Positions 34,050 through 43,398 of a stretch of 64,000 nucleotides of DNA are shown here, in pieces. The notes beneath the pieces were generated by a model. The model was not told the DNA's origin. It saw only the letters and a list, made by a program, of their open reading frames with translations, and did no database searches. Position 1 is the stretch's first letter, and each line of letters starts with the position of its first letter. This stretch comes from CAKZLS01 sp963701445 (GTDB lineage: Bacteria; Pseudomonadota; Alphaproteobacteria; Rhodospirillales; Defluviicoccaceae), in the NCBI GenBank assembly GCA_963701445.1, contig CAVPAM010000003.1, positions 1 through 64,000 of the forward strand, given 5' to 3'. Made by a program: the position numbers and the translations under genes.

Positions 34050-36359
34050 ATGCCCGAGGACCTTCGCGAGAGCGCGCTTGAGTATCACCGGTTGTCGCCT
34101 CCCGGAAAACTGGCGGTGGTCGCAACCAAGCCGCTGGCCAATCAGCGCGATCTTGCGCTTGCCTATTCCCCGGGCGTCGCCGCCGCTTGCCGGGTGATTG
34201 TCGACGATCCGCTCGAGGCGGCGGGCGTTACGGCGCGCGGGAATCTCATCGCGGTGATCACCAACGGCACGGCGGTTCTCGGTCTCGGGGCCATCGGTCC
34301 ACTCGCCTCGAAGCCGGTGATGGAAGGCAAGGCGGTTCTGTTCAAGAAGTTCTCGGGGATCGATGTCTTCGATATCGAGATCGATGAGACGGATCCGGCG
34401 AAGTTCGTGGACATCGTGGCGAGTCTGGAGCCCACGTTCGGCGGCATCAATCTTGAGGATATCAAGGCGCCGGAGTGCTTCGAAATCGAGGGCGCGCTGC
34501 GAGAGCGCATGAAGATCCCGGTGTTTCACGACGACCAGCACGGAACGGCGATCATCGTCGCCGCGGCCATCGTCAATGGTCTTCGAGTGGTCGGAAAGGA
34601 TATCGCCGAGGTCAAGTTGGTGGCGTCCGGCGCCGGGGCCGCCGCGATCGCCTGCCTTGATCTGCTGGTGAGCATGGGCCTGCCGGTCCGCCATATTTGG
34701 GTCACGGATATCGCCGGTGTCGTCTACCAAGGCCGGACGGAACTGATGGATCCCAGGAAGCGGTGTTATGCCCAACAGACCGAAGCCCGCTCGCTCGCGG
34801 AGGTCATCGAGGGCGCCGATATTTTTCTCGGCCTTTCGGCCCCTGGAGTCCTGAAACCGGAAATGGTCAAGACGATGGCGGATCGGCCGATAATCTTCGC
34901 GCTTGCCAATCCAGATCCCGAGATCCTGCCGGAGGATGTCAAGGCCGTTCGGCCCGATGCCATCATGGCGACGGGGAGATCCGACTATCCCAATCAGGTC
35001 AACAACGTCCTCTGCTTTCCCTATATCTTTCGCGGCGCGCTGGATGTGGGCGCGACGGCCATCAACGAGGAGATGAAGGTCGCCTGCGCGACGGCACTCG
35101 CCAACCTCGCAAAAGCCGAACCGTCGGATATCGTCGCGATGGCGTACGGTGGCGAGGCGCTCAAGTTCGGGCCGGAATACCTGATTCCGAAACCCTTCGA
35201 TCCGCGTTTGATGGTGGAGGTTGCCCCGGCCGTGGCGAAAGCGGCCATGGACAGCGGCGTCGCGACGCGGCCGATCGAGGATTTCAAGGCCTACCGCCAG
35301 CGCCTCAGCGCGTTCGTGTTCCGTACCGGATCACTCATGAAGCCGGTCTTCGACAGCGCCAAGCGGAATCCGCGGCGGCTTGTCTACGCCGAGGGCGAGT
35401 CGAGACGGGTTTTGCGGGCAACCCAGGTTGTCGTCGACGAGGGCCTCGCCGAACCCATCCTCATCGGCCGGCGCGCGATCATCGAGGCTCGCCTTGCCGA
35501 ACTGGCGCTCCGCATCGAGCCCGAGGTCCATTTCGAGATCGTCGATCCCAATCACAATCCGCGCTACGAGGATCACTGGCGGGAATACCATCGGGTGATG
35601 GAGCGCCGGGGCATTACGCCGGAAGCCGCCCAGCGGCTGATGCGGTCCCGCACGACGGCGCTGGCGGCGTTGATGCTTCGGCTGGGCGAGGCCGACGCCG
35701 TTCTCTGCGGTCCGCTGGGCGACTATCGCATGCATCTGCGCCACGTTCTCGACGTCATCGGCAGGCGCGACGGAGTCCAGGACGTTTCGGCCATGCGCGC
35801 GCTTATCCTGTCTCGGGGCACATATTTCGTGTGCGATACCCATGTCACTCCGGACCCGACGGCCGAAGAAATCGCGGAGATGGCCATTCTTGCCGCCGAA
35901 GCCATCAGGCGGTTCGGCATCGAGCCGAAAGTGGCGCTCCTGTCCCACTCCAACTTCGGTAGCGTTGACTGCCCGTCGGCCCGGAAGATGCGGGAGGCCA
36001 GAGCCCTGCTCGAGAGGATCGCCCCGGATCTGGAGTGCGATGGCGAAATGCACGCGGACGCGGCATTGTCGGAAGATATTCGTCAACGGATCTTCCCGAA
36101 CTCGCGCCTGAAGGGCGAGGCAAATCTGCTCGTCATGCCGAACGTCGAGGCCGCCAATATCGCGCAAAACATGGTCAAAATCCTGGGACAAGCCGTCCCG
36201 ATCGGGCCAATTTTGATCGGTGTCGCGGGGCCAATTCACATCATGACCGAGTCGGTGACGGTGCGCGGTCTCGTCAACATGAGCGCATTTGCCGTCGTCG
36301 ATGCCGAATCGCGAACCGTGAAAACGAGCCCGTTGCCGGCCGCGACGAACCAGAAATGA
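34050..36359 (+). CDS. maeB: NADP-dependent malic enzyme with phosphotransacetylase-like domain
   Basis: A 769-residue MaeB-type enzyme that decarboxylates malate to pyruvate. The N-terminal malic domain has S-P-G-V-A-A-A-C (about 38), the K-G-like region with F-D-I-E-I-D-E-T-D-P, H-D-D-Q-H-G-T-A (about 160), and G-A-G-A-A-A-I-A (NADP site). The C-terminal half (from about 440) is the phosphotransacetylase-like domain, N-M-S-A-F-A-V near the end, which is regulatory rather than catalytic in this family. The ATG at 34050 follows GAGAGGG; upstream in-frame starts add only unlikely residues. It links C4-acid use with pyruvate supply. Confidence 0.95.
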   Translation: MPEDLRESALEYHRLSPPGKLAVVATKPLANQRDLALAYSPGVAAACRVIVDDPLEAAGVTARGNLIAVITNGTAVLGLGAIGPLASKPVMEGKAVLFKKFSGIDVFDIEIDETDPAKFVDIVASLEPTFGGINLEDIKAPECFEIEGALRERMKIPVFHDDQHGTAIIVAAAIVNGLRVVGKDIAEVKLVASGAGAAAIACLDLLVSMGLPVRHIWVTDIAGVVYQGRTELMDPRKRCYAQQTEARSLAEVIEGADIFLGLSAPGVLKPEMVKTMADRPIIFALANPDPEILPEDVKAVRPDAIMATGRSDYPNQVNNVLCFPYIFRGALDVGATAINEEMKVACATALANLAKAEPSDIVAMAYGGEALKFGPEYLIPKPFDPRLMVEVAPAVAKAAMDSGVATRPIEDFKAYRQRLSAFVFRTGSLMKPVFDSAKRNPRRLVYAEGESRRVLRATQVVVDEGLAEPILIGRRAIIEARLAELALRIEPEVHFEIVDPNHNPRYEDHWREYHRVMERRGITPEAAQRLMRSRTTALAALMLRLGEADAVLCGPLGDYRMHLRHVLDVIGRRDGVQDVSAMRALILSRGTYFVCDTHVTPDPTAEEIAEMAILAAEAIRRFGIEPKVALLSHSNFGSVDCPSARKMREARALLERIAPDLECDGEMHADAALSEDIRQRIFPNSRLKGEANLLVMPNVEAANIAQNMVKILGQAVPIGPILIGVAGPIHIMTESVTVRGLVNMSAFAVVDAESRTVKTSPLPAATNQK

Positions 36360-36374
36360 GCGAGGAACGCGGAC

Positions 36375-37982
36375 ATGAGCGAATGGTGGCGGGGCGCGGT
36401 GATCTATCAGATCTATCCGCGCAGTTTCCTCGATACGAACGGCGATGGCATCGGCGATCTCGCGGGGATCACCGAACGGCTTGAATACGTGGCCGGCCTC
36501 GGGGTCGACGGCATCTGGGTTTCGCCGTTCTTTCCGTCGCCCATGAAGGACTTCGGCTACGACGTCGCCGATTACACCGGCGTGGATCCCATGTTCGGCG
36601 ACCTCGACGATTTCGACCGGATGCTGGCGGAGGCCCATCGCCTGGGCCTCAAGGTGGTGATCGACCAGGTCTATTCCCACAGCTCCGACCAACACCCCTG
36701 GTTCGCCGAGAGCCGGTCCAGCCGCGACAATCCGAAAGCCGACTGGTACGTCTGGGCCGACGCCAGGGAGGACGGCACGCCGCCGAACAACTGGCTCGCC
36801 GTCTTCGGCGGGCCGTCCTGGGACTGGGACACCCGCCGCCGGCAGTATTATCTCCACAACTTCCTGAAAGAGCAGCCGGACCTGAATGTCCACAATCCCG
36901 CCGTCCAGGAGGCCATTCTCGACGCCGCCGCGTTCTGGCTGGACCGCGGCGTCGACGGGTTCCGCCTCGACGTGGCCAATTTCTTCATGCACGACCCGCT
37001 GTTGCGGGACAATCCGCCCTTCGCCCATCCCAACCCCGTCAAGCCTTATTGGCTGCAGCGTCAGCTCTACAATCGGACGCGGCCCGAAAATCTGGCGTTC
37101 GTGGCGCGCCTGCGCGCGCTTCTGGATCGCTATCCGGACCGCATGGCCGTCGCCGAAATCTCCAGCGACGATCCGGTGGGGACGATGGTGGAGTACACGG
37201 ACGGCCCGGACCGCTATCACACGGCGTACAGCTTCGTCTTTCTCCGCCAGTCCTTCGGCGCCCTCCATGTCCGCCAGTCGGTGGAGCGGATGCTGGCGGC
37301 GTCGGCGAATGCCTGGCCGTCCTGGGCGTTCAGCAACCACGACGTGGAGCGGGTGGTGTCGCGCTGGAGCGGCGGCGCGGCCCCGTCGCCGGCGTTCGCA
37401 AAGCTGTTGATGACCCTGCTCGTCTCCCTGCGCGGCACGCTGTTCATCTATCAGGGCGAGGAGTTGGGCTTGACGCAGGCCGATGTGCCCTTCGAGCGAC
37501 TGCAAGACCCCGAGGGAAAAACCTTCTGGCCCCTGCACAAGGGCCGCGACGGCTGCCGGACACCCATGCCGTGGCGGGCCGGCGCGCCGAATGCCGGCTT
37601 TTCGGATGGCGAGCCCTGGCTGCCGGTGGACCCCGCCCACGCGGCGCTCGCCGTCGACCGGCAGGAGTCCGACGCGGCATCGACGCTCAATTTCACCCGC
37701 GCGCTGCTGGCCTGGCGGAAGCGGCACGGATCCTTGGTGACCGGCGATATCCGGTTTCTCGACACGTCCGAGCCGGTGCTGGCGTTCGAGCGCTCCATTC
37801 CCGGAGAACGTATTCTCTGTGTCTTCAACCTCGGCGCGGATCCGGCCCAGGCCGCCCTGTCCGTGGAGGGCTCGCCGACGCCGCTGGACGGCCCCCGCCT
37901 GCCTGTTTCACCGGGCGGCTTTCTCGACGGCGACCATGTCAGCCTGCCGGGGTATGGCGCGGTCTTCGCCACCCTCGTGTGA
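36375..37982 (+). CDS. GH13 alpha-glucosidase
   Basis: A 535-residue family 13 enzyme of the oligo-1,6-glucosidase / alpha-glucosidase group. Conserved regions are Y-Q-I-Y-P-R-S-F-L-D, D-Y-T-G-V-D, V-I-D-Q-V-Y-S-H-S (region I), G-F-R-L-D-V-A-N (region II, nucleophile Asp, about 199), A-E-I-S-S-D-D (general acid Glu) and S-N-H-D-V-E-R (region IV). No signal peptide, so probably cytosolic, acting on maltose, trehalose-like or isomaltose-type substrates brought in from outside. It starts 15 bp after maeB, so the two may share a transcript. Confidence 0.92.
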   Translation: MSEWWRGAVIYQIYPRSFLDTNGDGIGDLAGITERLEYVAGLGVDGIWVSPFFPSPMKDFGYDVADYTGVDPMFGDLDDFDRMLAEAHRLGLKVVIDQVYSHSSDQHPWFAESRSSRDNPKADWYVWADAREDGTPPNNWLAVFGGPSWDWDTRRRQYYLHNFLKEQPDLNVHNPAVQEAILDAAAFWLDRGVDGFRLDVANFFMHDPLLRDNPPFAHPNPVKPYWLQRQLYNRTRPENLAFVARLRALLDRYPDRMAVAEISSDDPVGTMVEYTDGPDRYHTAYSFVFLRQSFGALHVRQSVERMLAASANAWPSWAFSNHDVERVVSRWSGGAAPSPAFAKLLMTLLVSLRGTLFIYQGEELGLTQADVPFERLQDPEGKTFWPLHKGRDGCRTPMPWRAGAPNAGFSDGEPWLPVDPAHAALAVDRQESDAASTLNFTRALLAWRKRHGSLVTGDIRFLDTSEPVLAFERSIPGERILCVFNLGADPAQAALSVEGSPTPLDGPRLPVSPGGFLDGDHVSLPGYGAVFATLV

Positions 37983-38427
37983 ACCTGGGGGTGAGCCCGG
38001 GACACGCGGCCCGAACACCCCGGGAATTGGCCCCGCCGTTATTTGGCCGTGATTCTGATGCTGATTGGCGAGCGTCGGCGTTACAATTCGGCGAACGGCC
38101 ATTGCCATGCTTGTAAGTCGCTTGCAAAGCACCTTACCATCGCAGCCGCAGCGTGCTATGCTGCGGTCGAGGGTCGTGGCAGGGGATGGTCGACTTTTTC
38201 GGGTCCTGGATTGACGGGACCCCGGGGTGGGGCTGAGTAAGAGCCGGCTGATGGGAACGACCTTTAAATAATTTTTACACTACCTTTAAGGGCATCATGT
38301 TCGTAATGCGCGGCTAGGTATTAATTTGTTCATACTGCGCGTTTAAGGTGTTGATACAGAGCTTGCGCCCCCATCGCGGGAACGGGCCCTTCATACCTCG
38401 GAACCACGATCGAGACCAAGGATCGAT
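37983..38427. other. Intergenic region before type I secretion genes
   Basis: 445 bp without a recognised gene. The last about 150 bp are AT-rich compared with the surroundings (CCTTTAAATAATTTTTACAC near 38262) and likely hold the promoter of the secretion ATPase gene. Several short frames exist without ribosome sites. Confidence 0.45.
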
Positions 38428-40179
38428 ATGACGCAGGACGACGCAAACCCCCTGAGGGCGGCGCTGAAGCAGGTTCGCACGGCGATACCGCTCGTGATGA
38501 TCTTTAGCTGTTTCATCAATATTCTGGTTCTTACATCGCCCATCTACATGTTGCAGGTCTTCACCCGCGTCCTGTCCGCCGGCAAGATCGAGACATTGAT
38601 TTTCATGACCGTCATCGCCGGCGTCGCCGTCGCGGTCATGGGCGCTCTCGAGATGGTGCGGAGCAAGCTCTTGGGCCGGATCAGCCGATGGCTGGAACAG
38701 ACACTGGCTCCCGAACTGATCCAGGTCAGCATGCGCGGCGCGCTGTATGGATCGTCTCCGGGCGCCCAGCCCCTGCGCGACCTGCAGAGCATTCGCAACT
38801 TCCTGGGCGGCAACGGCATCAAGGCGGTGCTCGATTTGCCTTGGATGCCGATCTTTCTGGCGGTCATCTGGCTGATGCATCCGTTGCTCGGCATCATCGC
38901 CGTCGGCGCGGCGGTTGTTCTGTTTGGTATCGCCCTGCTCAACGAGTACGTGTCGCGCCGGCCCTTGCGGCAGGCGGGAGCGGCGTCCATCGCCGCCAAT
39001 CAGCGGGTGGAGACCGCCACCCGCAACGCCGAGGTCCTTCATGCCATGGGTATGCTCCCCGGGTTTCTCGCCGGTTGGAGACGCCAGAACGAGAAGGCAC
39101 TCGACGAGAACCTGTTGGCTGGTGATCGCAACGCCGAAGTGTCTGGTTTTTCGAAGTTCTTTCGCGTTTTCGTGCAGATGCTGATCCTCGGCGCCGGCGC
39201 CTATCTGGTGCTTCAGGGCGAAATGGCGCCAGGCGGAATGATCGCCGGTTCCATCCTGCTGGGCCGGGCCCTGGCCCCGGTCGATCAACTGATCGGCGCG
39301 TGGCGTCAACTGGTGCTGGCGCGCGATTCCTGGGAACGCTTGAAGCGGCTCCTGGAGCGCGTGCCTCCGCGCAAGGACAGCATGCCGCTGCCGGCGCCGA
39401 AGGGACAGCTCTCCTGCGAGCGCGTCATCTTCATGCAGCGCGGCCGTGAACAGCCGGTTCTCGCCGGCGTCAACTTCGTTCTCGAACCCGGCGAGGCCAT
39501 GGGGGTCATCGGTCCCTCGGCGTCGGGCAAGACCACGCTGTGCAAGATCCTGATGGGCACCTGGCAGCCCACCCGGGGCAACGCCCGCCTCGACGGCGCC
39601 GACATGTTCGAATGGCCGGCCGACCAGCTCGGCCCGTTCGTGGGGTATCTTCCCCAGGACGTGGAACTGTTCTCCGGCACGGTGAAGGACAATATCGCCC
39701 GGCTCTACCCCGATCCGGACCCCGAGGCGGTGGTGGAGGCGGCGATGACCGCCGGCGTCCACGAGATGATCCTGCACCTGCCGCAGGGCTACGAGACCGA
39801 AATCGGCGAAAGCGGCTCGTTCCTGTCCGGCGGACAGCGTCAGCGCATCGGCTTGGCCCGCGCCCTTTATGGCAAGCCTCGGCTGGTGGTTCTCGACGAA
39901 CCCAACGCCAGCCTGGATGGCGAGGGCGAGGCCGCCCTGGTGGCGGCGATCGAGCAGGTCAAGGCGTGGGGCGGCACCGTCGTGCTGGTTGCCCATCAAC
40001 CCAGTATCCTGAAACCGGTGGACAAGCTGCTGGTGCTCCGCAACGGCGTCATGGAGATGTTCGGTCCCCGCGACGAGGTTCTCGGAAAGCTGCGGCCGGT
40101 CAAACTGCCGGCCGAGAACCGCCCGCGCGTGGTCAGCAACCAGACCGTCGCGCCATCGGCAGGCGCCGCCGGTGAGTAG
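38428..40179 (+). CDS. Type I secretion system ATPase/permease (PrtD/AprD-like)
   Basis: A 583-residue half-ABC exporter. Transmembrane helices span about residues 22-290 (A-I-P-L-V-M-I-F-S-C-F and L-P-W-M-P-I-F-L-A-V-I-W). The nucleotide-binding domain has Walker A G-P-S-A-S-G-K-T-T (about 364), signature L-S-G-G-Q-R-Q-R (about 468), Walker B L-V-V-L-D-E-P (about 488) and H-loop V-A-H-Q-P. The family exports RTX proteins without an N-terminal peptidase domain; none is seen here. The membrane-fusion gene follows 47 bp downstream. No outer-membrane TolC gene lies nearby, so it must be elsewhere. Confidence 0.93.
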   Translation: MTQDDANPLRAALKQVRTAIPLVMIFSCFINILVLTSPIYMLQVFTRVLSAGKIETLIFMTVIAGVAVAVMGALEMVRSKLLGRISRWLEQTLAPELIQVSMRGALYGSSPGAQPLRDLQSIRNFLGGNGIKAVLDLPWMPIFLAVIWLMHPLLGIIAVGAAVVLFGIALLNEYVSRRPLRQAGAASIAANQRVETATRNAEVLHAMGMLPGFLAGWRRQNEKALDENLLAGDRNAEVSGFSKFFRVFVQMLILGAGAYLVLQGEMAPGGMIAGSILLGRALAPVDQLIGAWRQLVLARDSWERLKRLLERVPPRKDSMPLPAPKGQLSCERVIFMQRGREQPVLAGVNFVLEPGEAMGVIGPSASGKTTLCKILMGTWQPTRGNARLDGADMFEWPADQLGPFVGYLPQDVELFSGTVKDNIARLYPDPDPEAVVEAAMTAGVHEMILHLPQGYETEIGESGSFLSGGQRQRIGLARALYGKPRLVVLDEPNASLDGEGEAALVAAIEQVKAWGGTVVLVAHQPSILKPVDKLLVLRNGVMEMFGPRDEVLGKLRPVKLPAENRPRVVSNQTVAPSAGAAGE

Positions 40180-40226
40180 CGGCCGTCAAGACAGAGACAA
40201 GGCAGAGACAAAAAAGGGTTCACGGA

Positions 40227-41613
40227 ATGTCAAATGAACTGGAGTCGACGGACGCCAAGCTGCCGCAGCTCAAGCTGGCCGAGGGCCAGAAGGCCGCCGC
40301 GATACCGCCGCCGCCGCCGCTTCGGCGCGAACTCAGGCGTTCGGCAATCGTGGGGTTTGCCGTGGTGATCGCGTTCTTCGTCATCGGCGGCGGCTGGGCC
40401 GCCACGGCGCCGCTTTCCGCCGCGGCCATCGCCTCCGGCGTGGTCAGCCCGGAGGGCAGTACCCGAACGGTTCAGCATCTCGAGGGCGGCATCATCCGCG
40501 AGATCCGGGTCCGCGAAGGCGACAAGGTTCAGAAGGGCGACGTCCTGATGGTACTGGAAGACGTCCAGGCGCAAGCCGAGGTCGGCGCGCTGTCGAACCG
40601 TCTGGAAATGCTGGCGGCCCGCGAGGCGCGGCTGGAGGCCGAGCGCAACGGCGCCGACGAGATCCGCTTCGATCATCCGGCGCTCGCCGACCGCGACGAT
40701 CCCGGCGTCCGGGAGATCATCGCTCAGCAGATGAACCAGTTCCGCACCCGCAAGGCCACCGACGAGGGCCGCAACGCCATTCTCGCGCCAACGGATTGCC
40801 CAGAACGAGCAGCAGATCAAGGGGTTCGAGCGTCAGCTCGTCGGCACCCGGCGGCAGATGGCCTTGATCCGCGAGGAACTGGAGGCGAAGAAGATCCTGG
40901 TCGCCAAGGGCTACGCGCCTAAGCCGCAACTTCTGGCATTGCAGCGCGAGGAAGCGGAACTGCTCGGCACCGAGGGCGAACTGCTGGCGCGCATCGCCCG
41001 CACCGAGGAGACCATCGGCGAGACCAAGCTGCAGATGATCAGCATCGGCATGACCCGCGTCGAGGAGGCCGATACCGAATTGTCCGATGTCCAGGCCCGC
41101 CGCGCCGAGGTCGAGCAGCAGATCAAACAGAGCCTCGACAAGCTGTCGCGGACAACCATCACCGCTCCGGTCCCGGGCACCGTCCTCAACCTGAAATTCA
41201 AGACCCTCGGCGGCGTGGTGCGCCCCGGCGAGCCGGTGTTCGACATCGTTCCCTCGGAGGTCGAACTGATCATCGACGCGAGGCTGTCGCCAAAGGATAT
41301 CGACGACGTTCACGTAGGAATGGACGGTTACGTCATGTTCCCGTCGTATCCGCAGCGGTTCATGAAGCGGATCAAGGCCGAGCTGATCCACGTGTCGGCC
41401 GACTCCCTGCAGGACGAACGCACCGGGATGCCCTACTACACCGCCCGCGTCCGCGTCGACGGCGAGCAACTCAAGGCCGTCGCGCCGGAGGTGGAACTCC
41501 AGCCCGGTCTGCCGGCGGAGGTCTATATTTCCCTCCACGAACAGACGATGCTCGAGTATCTCATGCAGCCGGTCATTCAGACCTTCGAGCACACCTTCCG
41601 CGAGGCGTCATGA
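40227..41613 (+). CDS. HlyD-family membrane-fusion protein of the type I system, frame-disrupted
   Basis: Periplasmic adaptor linking the ABC exporter to an outer-membrane channel. The first part (40227 to about 40787) has the N-terminal membrane helix I-V-G-F-A-V-V-I-A-F-F-V-I-G-G-G-W-A and the G-G-I-I-R-E-I-R-V-R-E-G-D-K-V lipoyl-like block; the second part, in another frame, continues with R-Q-R-I-A-Q-N-E-Q-Q-I-K-G-F coiled coil and ends with the barrel domain (G-G-V-V-R-P-G-E-P-V-F-D-I-V-P). One base too many near 40787 separates them. Without it the protein would be complete at about 461 residues. Confidence 0.85.
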
Positions 41614-41694
41614 ATGCAAAAAACTTGGGACGGTGAGGCACGGTTCTGACAGTTCCGCCCGGCCCTTGAAGCAGCGGCGGCGAGAAATCGGGCG

Positions 41695-42687
41695 ATGAAA
41701 TCCGAGTTCATATTCGAGCGCGCCCCGTTCGCCTCGGCGCACGCCTCGACCATTGTCGACATCGGCGCCGACGCGGGCGCCGGGCTGGTGGCCGCCTGGT
41801 TCGGCGGAACCCGCGAGGGGCACCGCGACGTGGCCGTCTGGGTGGCCCGCCGCGAGGGCGGCGCGGGCGGATGGTCGGAGCCGGTCGAGGTGGCCAACGG
41901 CGCGCTCGGCCGCTGGACGCGCCATCCCTGCTGGAATCCCGTGCTGTTCCAGCCGGCCGACGGGCCGCTGCTTCTGTTCTACAAGGTCGGTCCGAGCCCC
42001 AGCCGCTGGTGGGGCATGCTCACCACCTCTCCGGACCGCGGCCGGACGTGGTCGCCGCCGAGGCGCCTGCCGCCGGGATTCCTCGGGCCCATCAAGAACA
42101 AGCCGTTGCAAATGGCCGATGGCGGCCTGCTGTGCCCCTCCAGTTCCGAGGACGACGGCTGGCGCGTCCACCTGGAGCACACGCCCGACCTCGGCCACAC
42201 CTGGAGCCAGTCCGATCCGCTCAACGACGGCAAGGCGTTCGCCGCCATCCAGCCCAGCATCCTGACCTATCCCAACGGGCGGATGCAGCTCCTCTGCCGG
42301 ACCCGCCAGGGGGTGATCGCGGAATGCCGCTCCGAGGACGGCGGATACACCTGGTCGGAGATGCTCCCGACCATGCTGCCCAACCCCGACAGCGGCACGG
42401 ACGCGGTGATGTTGGCCGACGGCCGGGCGCTGCTGGTCTACAACCACTCCAACCGCCACCGTTCGCCGCTCAACGTCGCCCTGTCCGACGACGGAGGTCA
42501 CTGGCGGGCGGCGCGGGTCCTGGAGGACATCCCCGGCGAGTTCTCCTATCCGGCGGTGATCCAGGGACGCGACGGCCTCGTCCACATCACCTACACCTGG
42601 AACCGCCACCGCATCAAACACGTGGTCCTCAACCCCGCGGATCTGACGACGGTGGACATCCAGGGGGGGCTCTGGCCCGAGGGATAA
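41695..42687 (+). CDS. Sialidase-like BNR-repeat protein
   Basis: A 330-residue protein with Asp-box repeats of sialidases: S-P-D-R-G-R-T-W, T-P-D-L-G-H-T-W and S-E-D-G-G-Y-T-W, spaced 50-70 residues apart, and a later degenerate S-D-D-G-G-H-W. This predicts a six-bladed beta-propeller. The N-terminal A-A-W-F-G-G-T-R-E-G block resembles exo-alpha-sialidases of bacteria. No signal peptide is visible, so it is either cytosolic or exported by another route. It lies between the type I secretion genes and the efflux genes, which does not prove a shared role. Confidence 0.75.
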   Translation: MKSEFIFERAPFASAHASTIVDIGADAGAGLVAAWFGGTREGHRDVAVWVARREGGAGGWSEPVEVANGALGRWTRHPCWNPVLFQPADGPLLLFYKVGPSPSRWWGMLTTSPDRGRTWSPPRRLPPGFLGPIKNKPLQMADGGLLCPSSSEDDGWRVHLEHTPDLGHTWSQSDPLNDGKAFAAIQPSILTYPNGRMQLLCRTRQGVIAECRSEDGGYTWSEMLPTMLPNPDSGTDAVMLADGRALLVYNHSNRHRSPLNVALSDDGGHWRAARVLEDIPGEFSYPAVIQGRDGLVHITYTWNRHRIKHVVLNPADLTTVDIQGGLWPEG

Positions 42688-42762
42688 TACCAACGAAGCC
42701 CGGACAGCACCCGCGTGTCTTCCGGAATCCGGCCGGCATCGGGAATTTCCAAAAAATTTATT

Positions 42763-42786
42763 AAAGTGTGAACCGGATCACACTTT
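42763..42786. promoter_or_regulatory. CRP-like palindromic operator
   Basis: Reads AAAGTGTGA-ACCGGA-TCACACTTT, a perfect 9-bp inverted repeat with a 6-bp spacer. The core is exactly TGTGA-N6-TCACA, the consensus for cAMP-receptor-type regulators. It lies 75 bp beyond the sialidase-like gene and about 190 bp before a small membrane-peptide gene. Confidence 0.6.
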
Positions 42787-42973
42787 GGCGGGCGCGACGG
42801 GTGTACCGTGTTCCCGGGTTTCACGATGGCCAAAGACAAAGACAGAGATTGGGCCGGTACTCCGGTCCTCGGGACCACTCCCCGGAACGACTCATGCGAT
42901 GGCCGGCATGAAGGGCGAGATCAATGGCGAGCGGATCGCGAGGGCGATCCGGATCGGAAAGGGGGAAACGAAT

Positions 42974-43054
42974 ATGGAAAACGGATCGCGCATCATTGCA
43001 AGTGGGATAACCGTTTGGTTGGTGATTGTCGCCGGGATGAGCGCATTTTTCTAG
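42974..43054 (+). CDS. Small membrane peptide, 26 residues
   Basis: The ATG follows AAGGGGG by 8 bases, a very good ribosome site. The peptide has a short N-terminus (M-E-N-G-S-R) and one hydrophobic helix (I-I-A-S-G-I-T-V-W-L-V-I-V-A-G). The frame is open upstream for a further 63 codons without features. A CRP-like operator lies about 190 bp upstream. No family known to me; a single-helix regulator of a membrane complex is only a possibility. Confidence 0.4.
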   Translation: MENGSRIIASGITVWLVIVAGMSAFF

Positions 43055-43398
43055 AGTTTTAGGACAAATTTGGCGGCGTCGGGGGTGTGACGTGCGTCAA
43101 ATCAAGGCCCCTGGCCGGGGCCGCCACCGGACGCTACGGCGCCTCTTTCGCGGGAGGTCTGTGTAAGGAGCCAGCGCCAGTCCGGCGAACCGAGTAAGGT
43201 GGCGGCGCCGTCCGGGGGCACCCTTTTCCCCTTCCCTCGCATTCAAAAGTATCGGCCGGTTCCACGGGAACGGCGCGTTTGCCGCGCCGCCGTCCGCTTT
43301 ACAGCGGCTTCCCGGAGGCCCATATCGAGGTGGGCCGCCGGGCGGCGCTCCCGGAGCCGGTTGCCGGGATCATGATTGGCCACGCGTTCGGGGATGGG
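43055..43398. other. Intergenic region upstream of efflux adaptor
   Basis: 344 bp with no recognised gene. A frame open from 43279 leads into the adaptor gene, but the residues before 43372 are not part of a known family. It should contain the promoter of the efflux pair. Confidence 0.4.
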
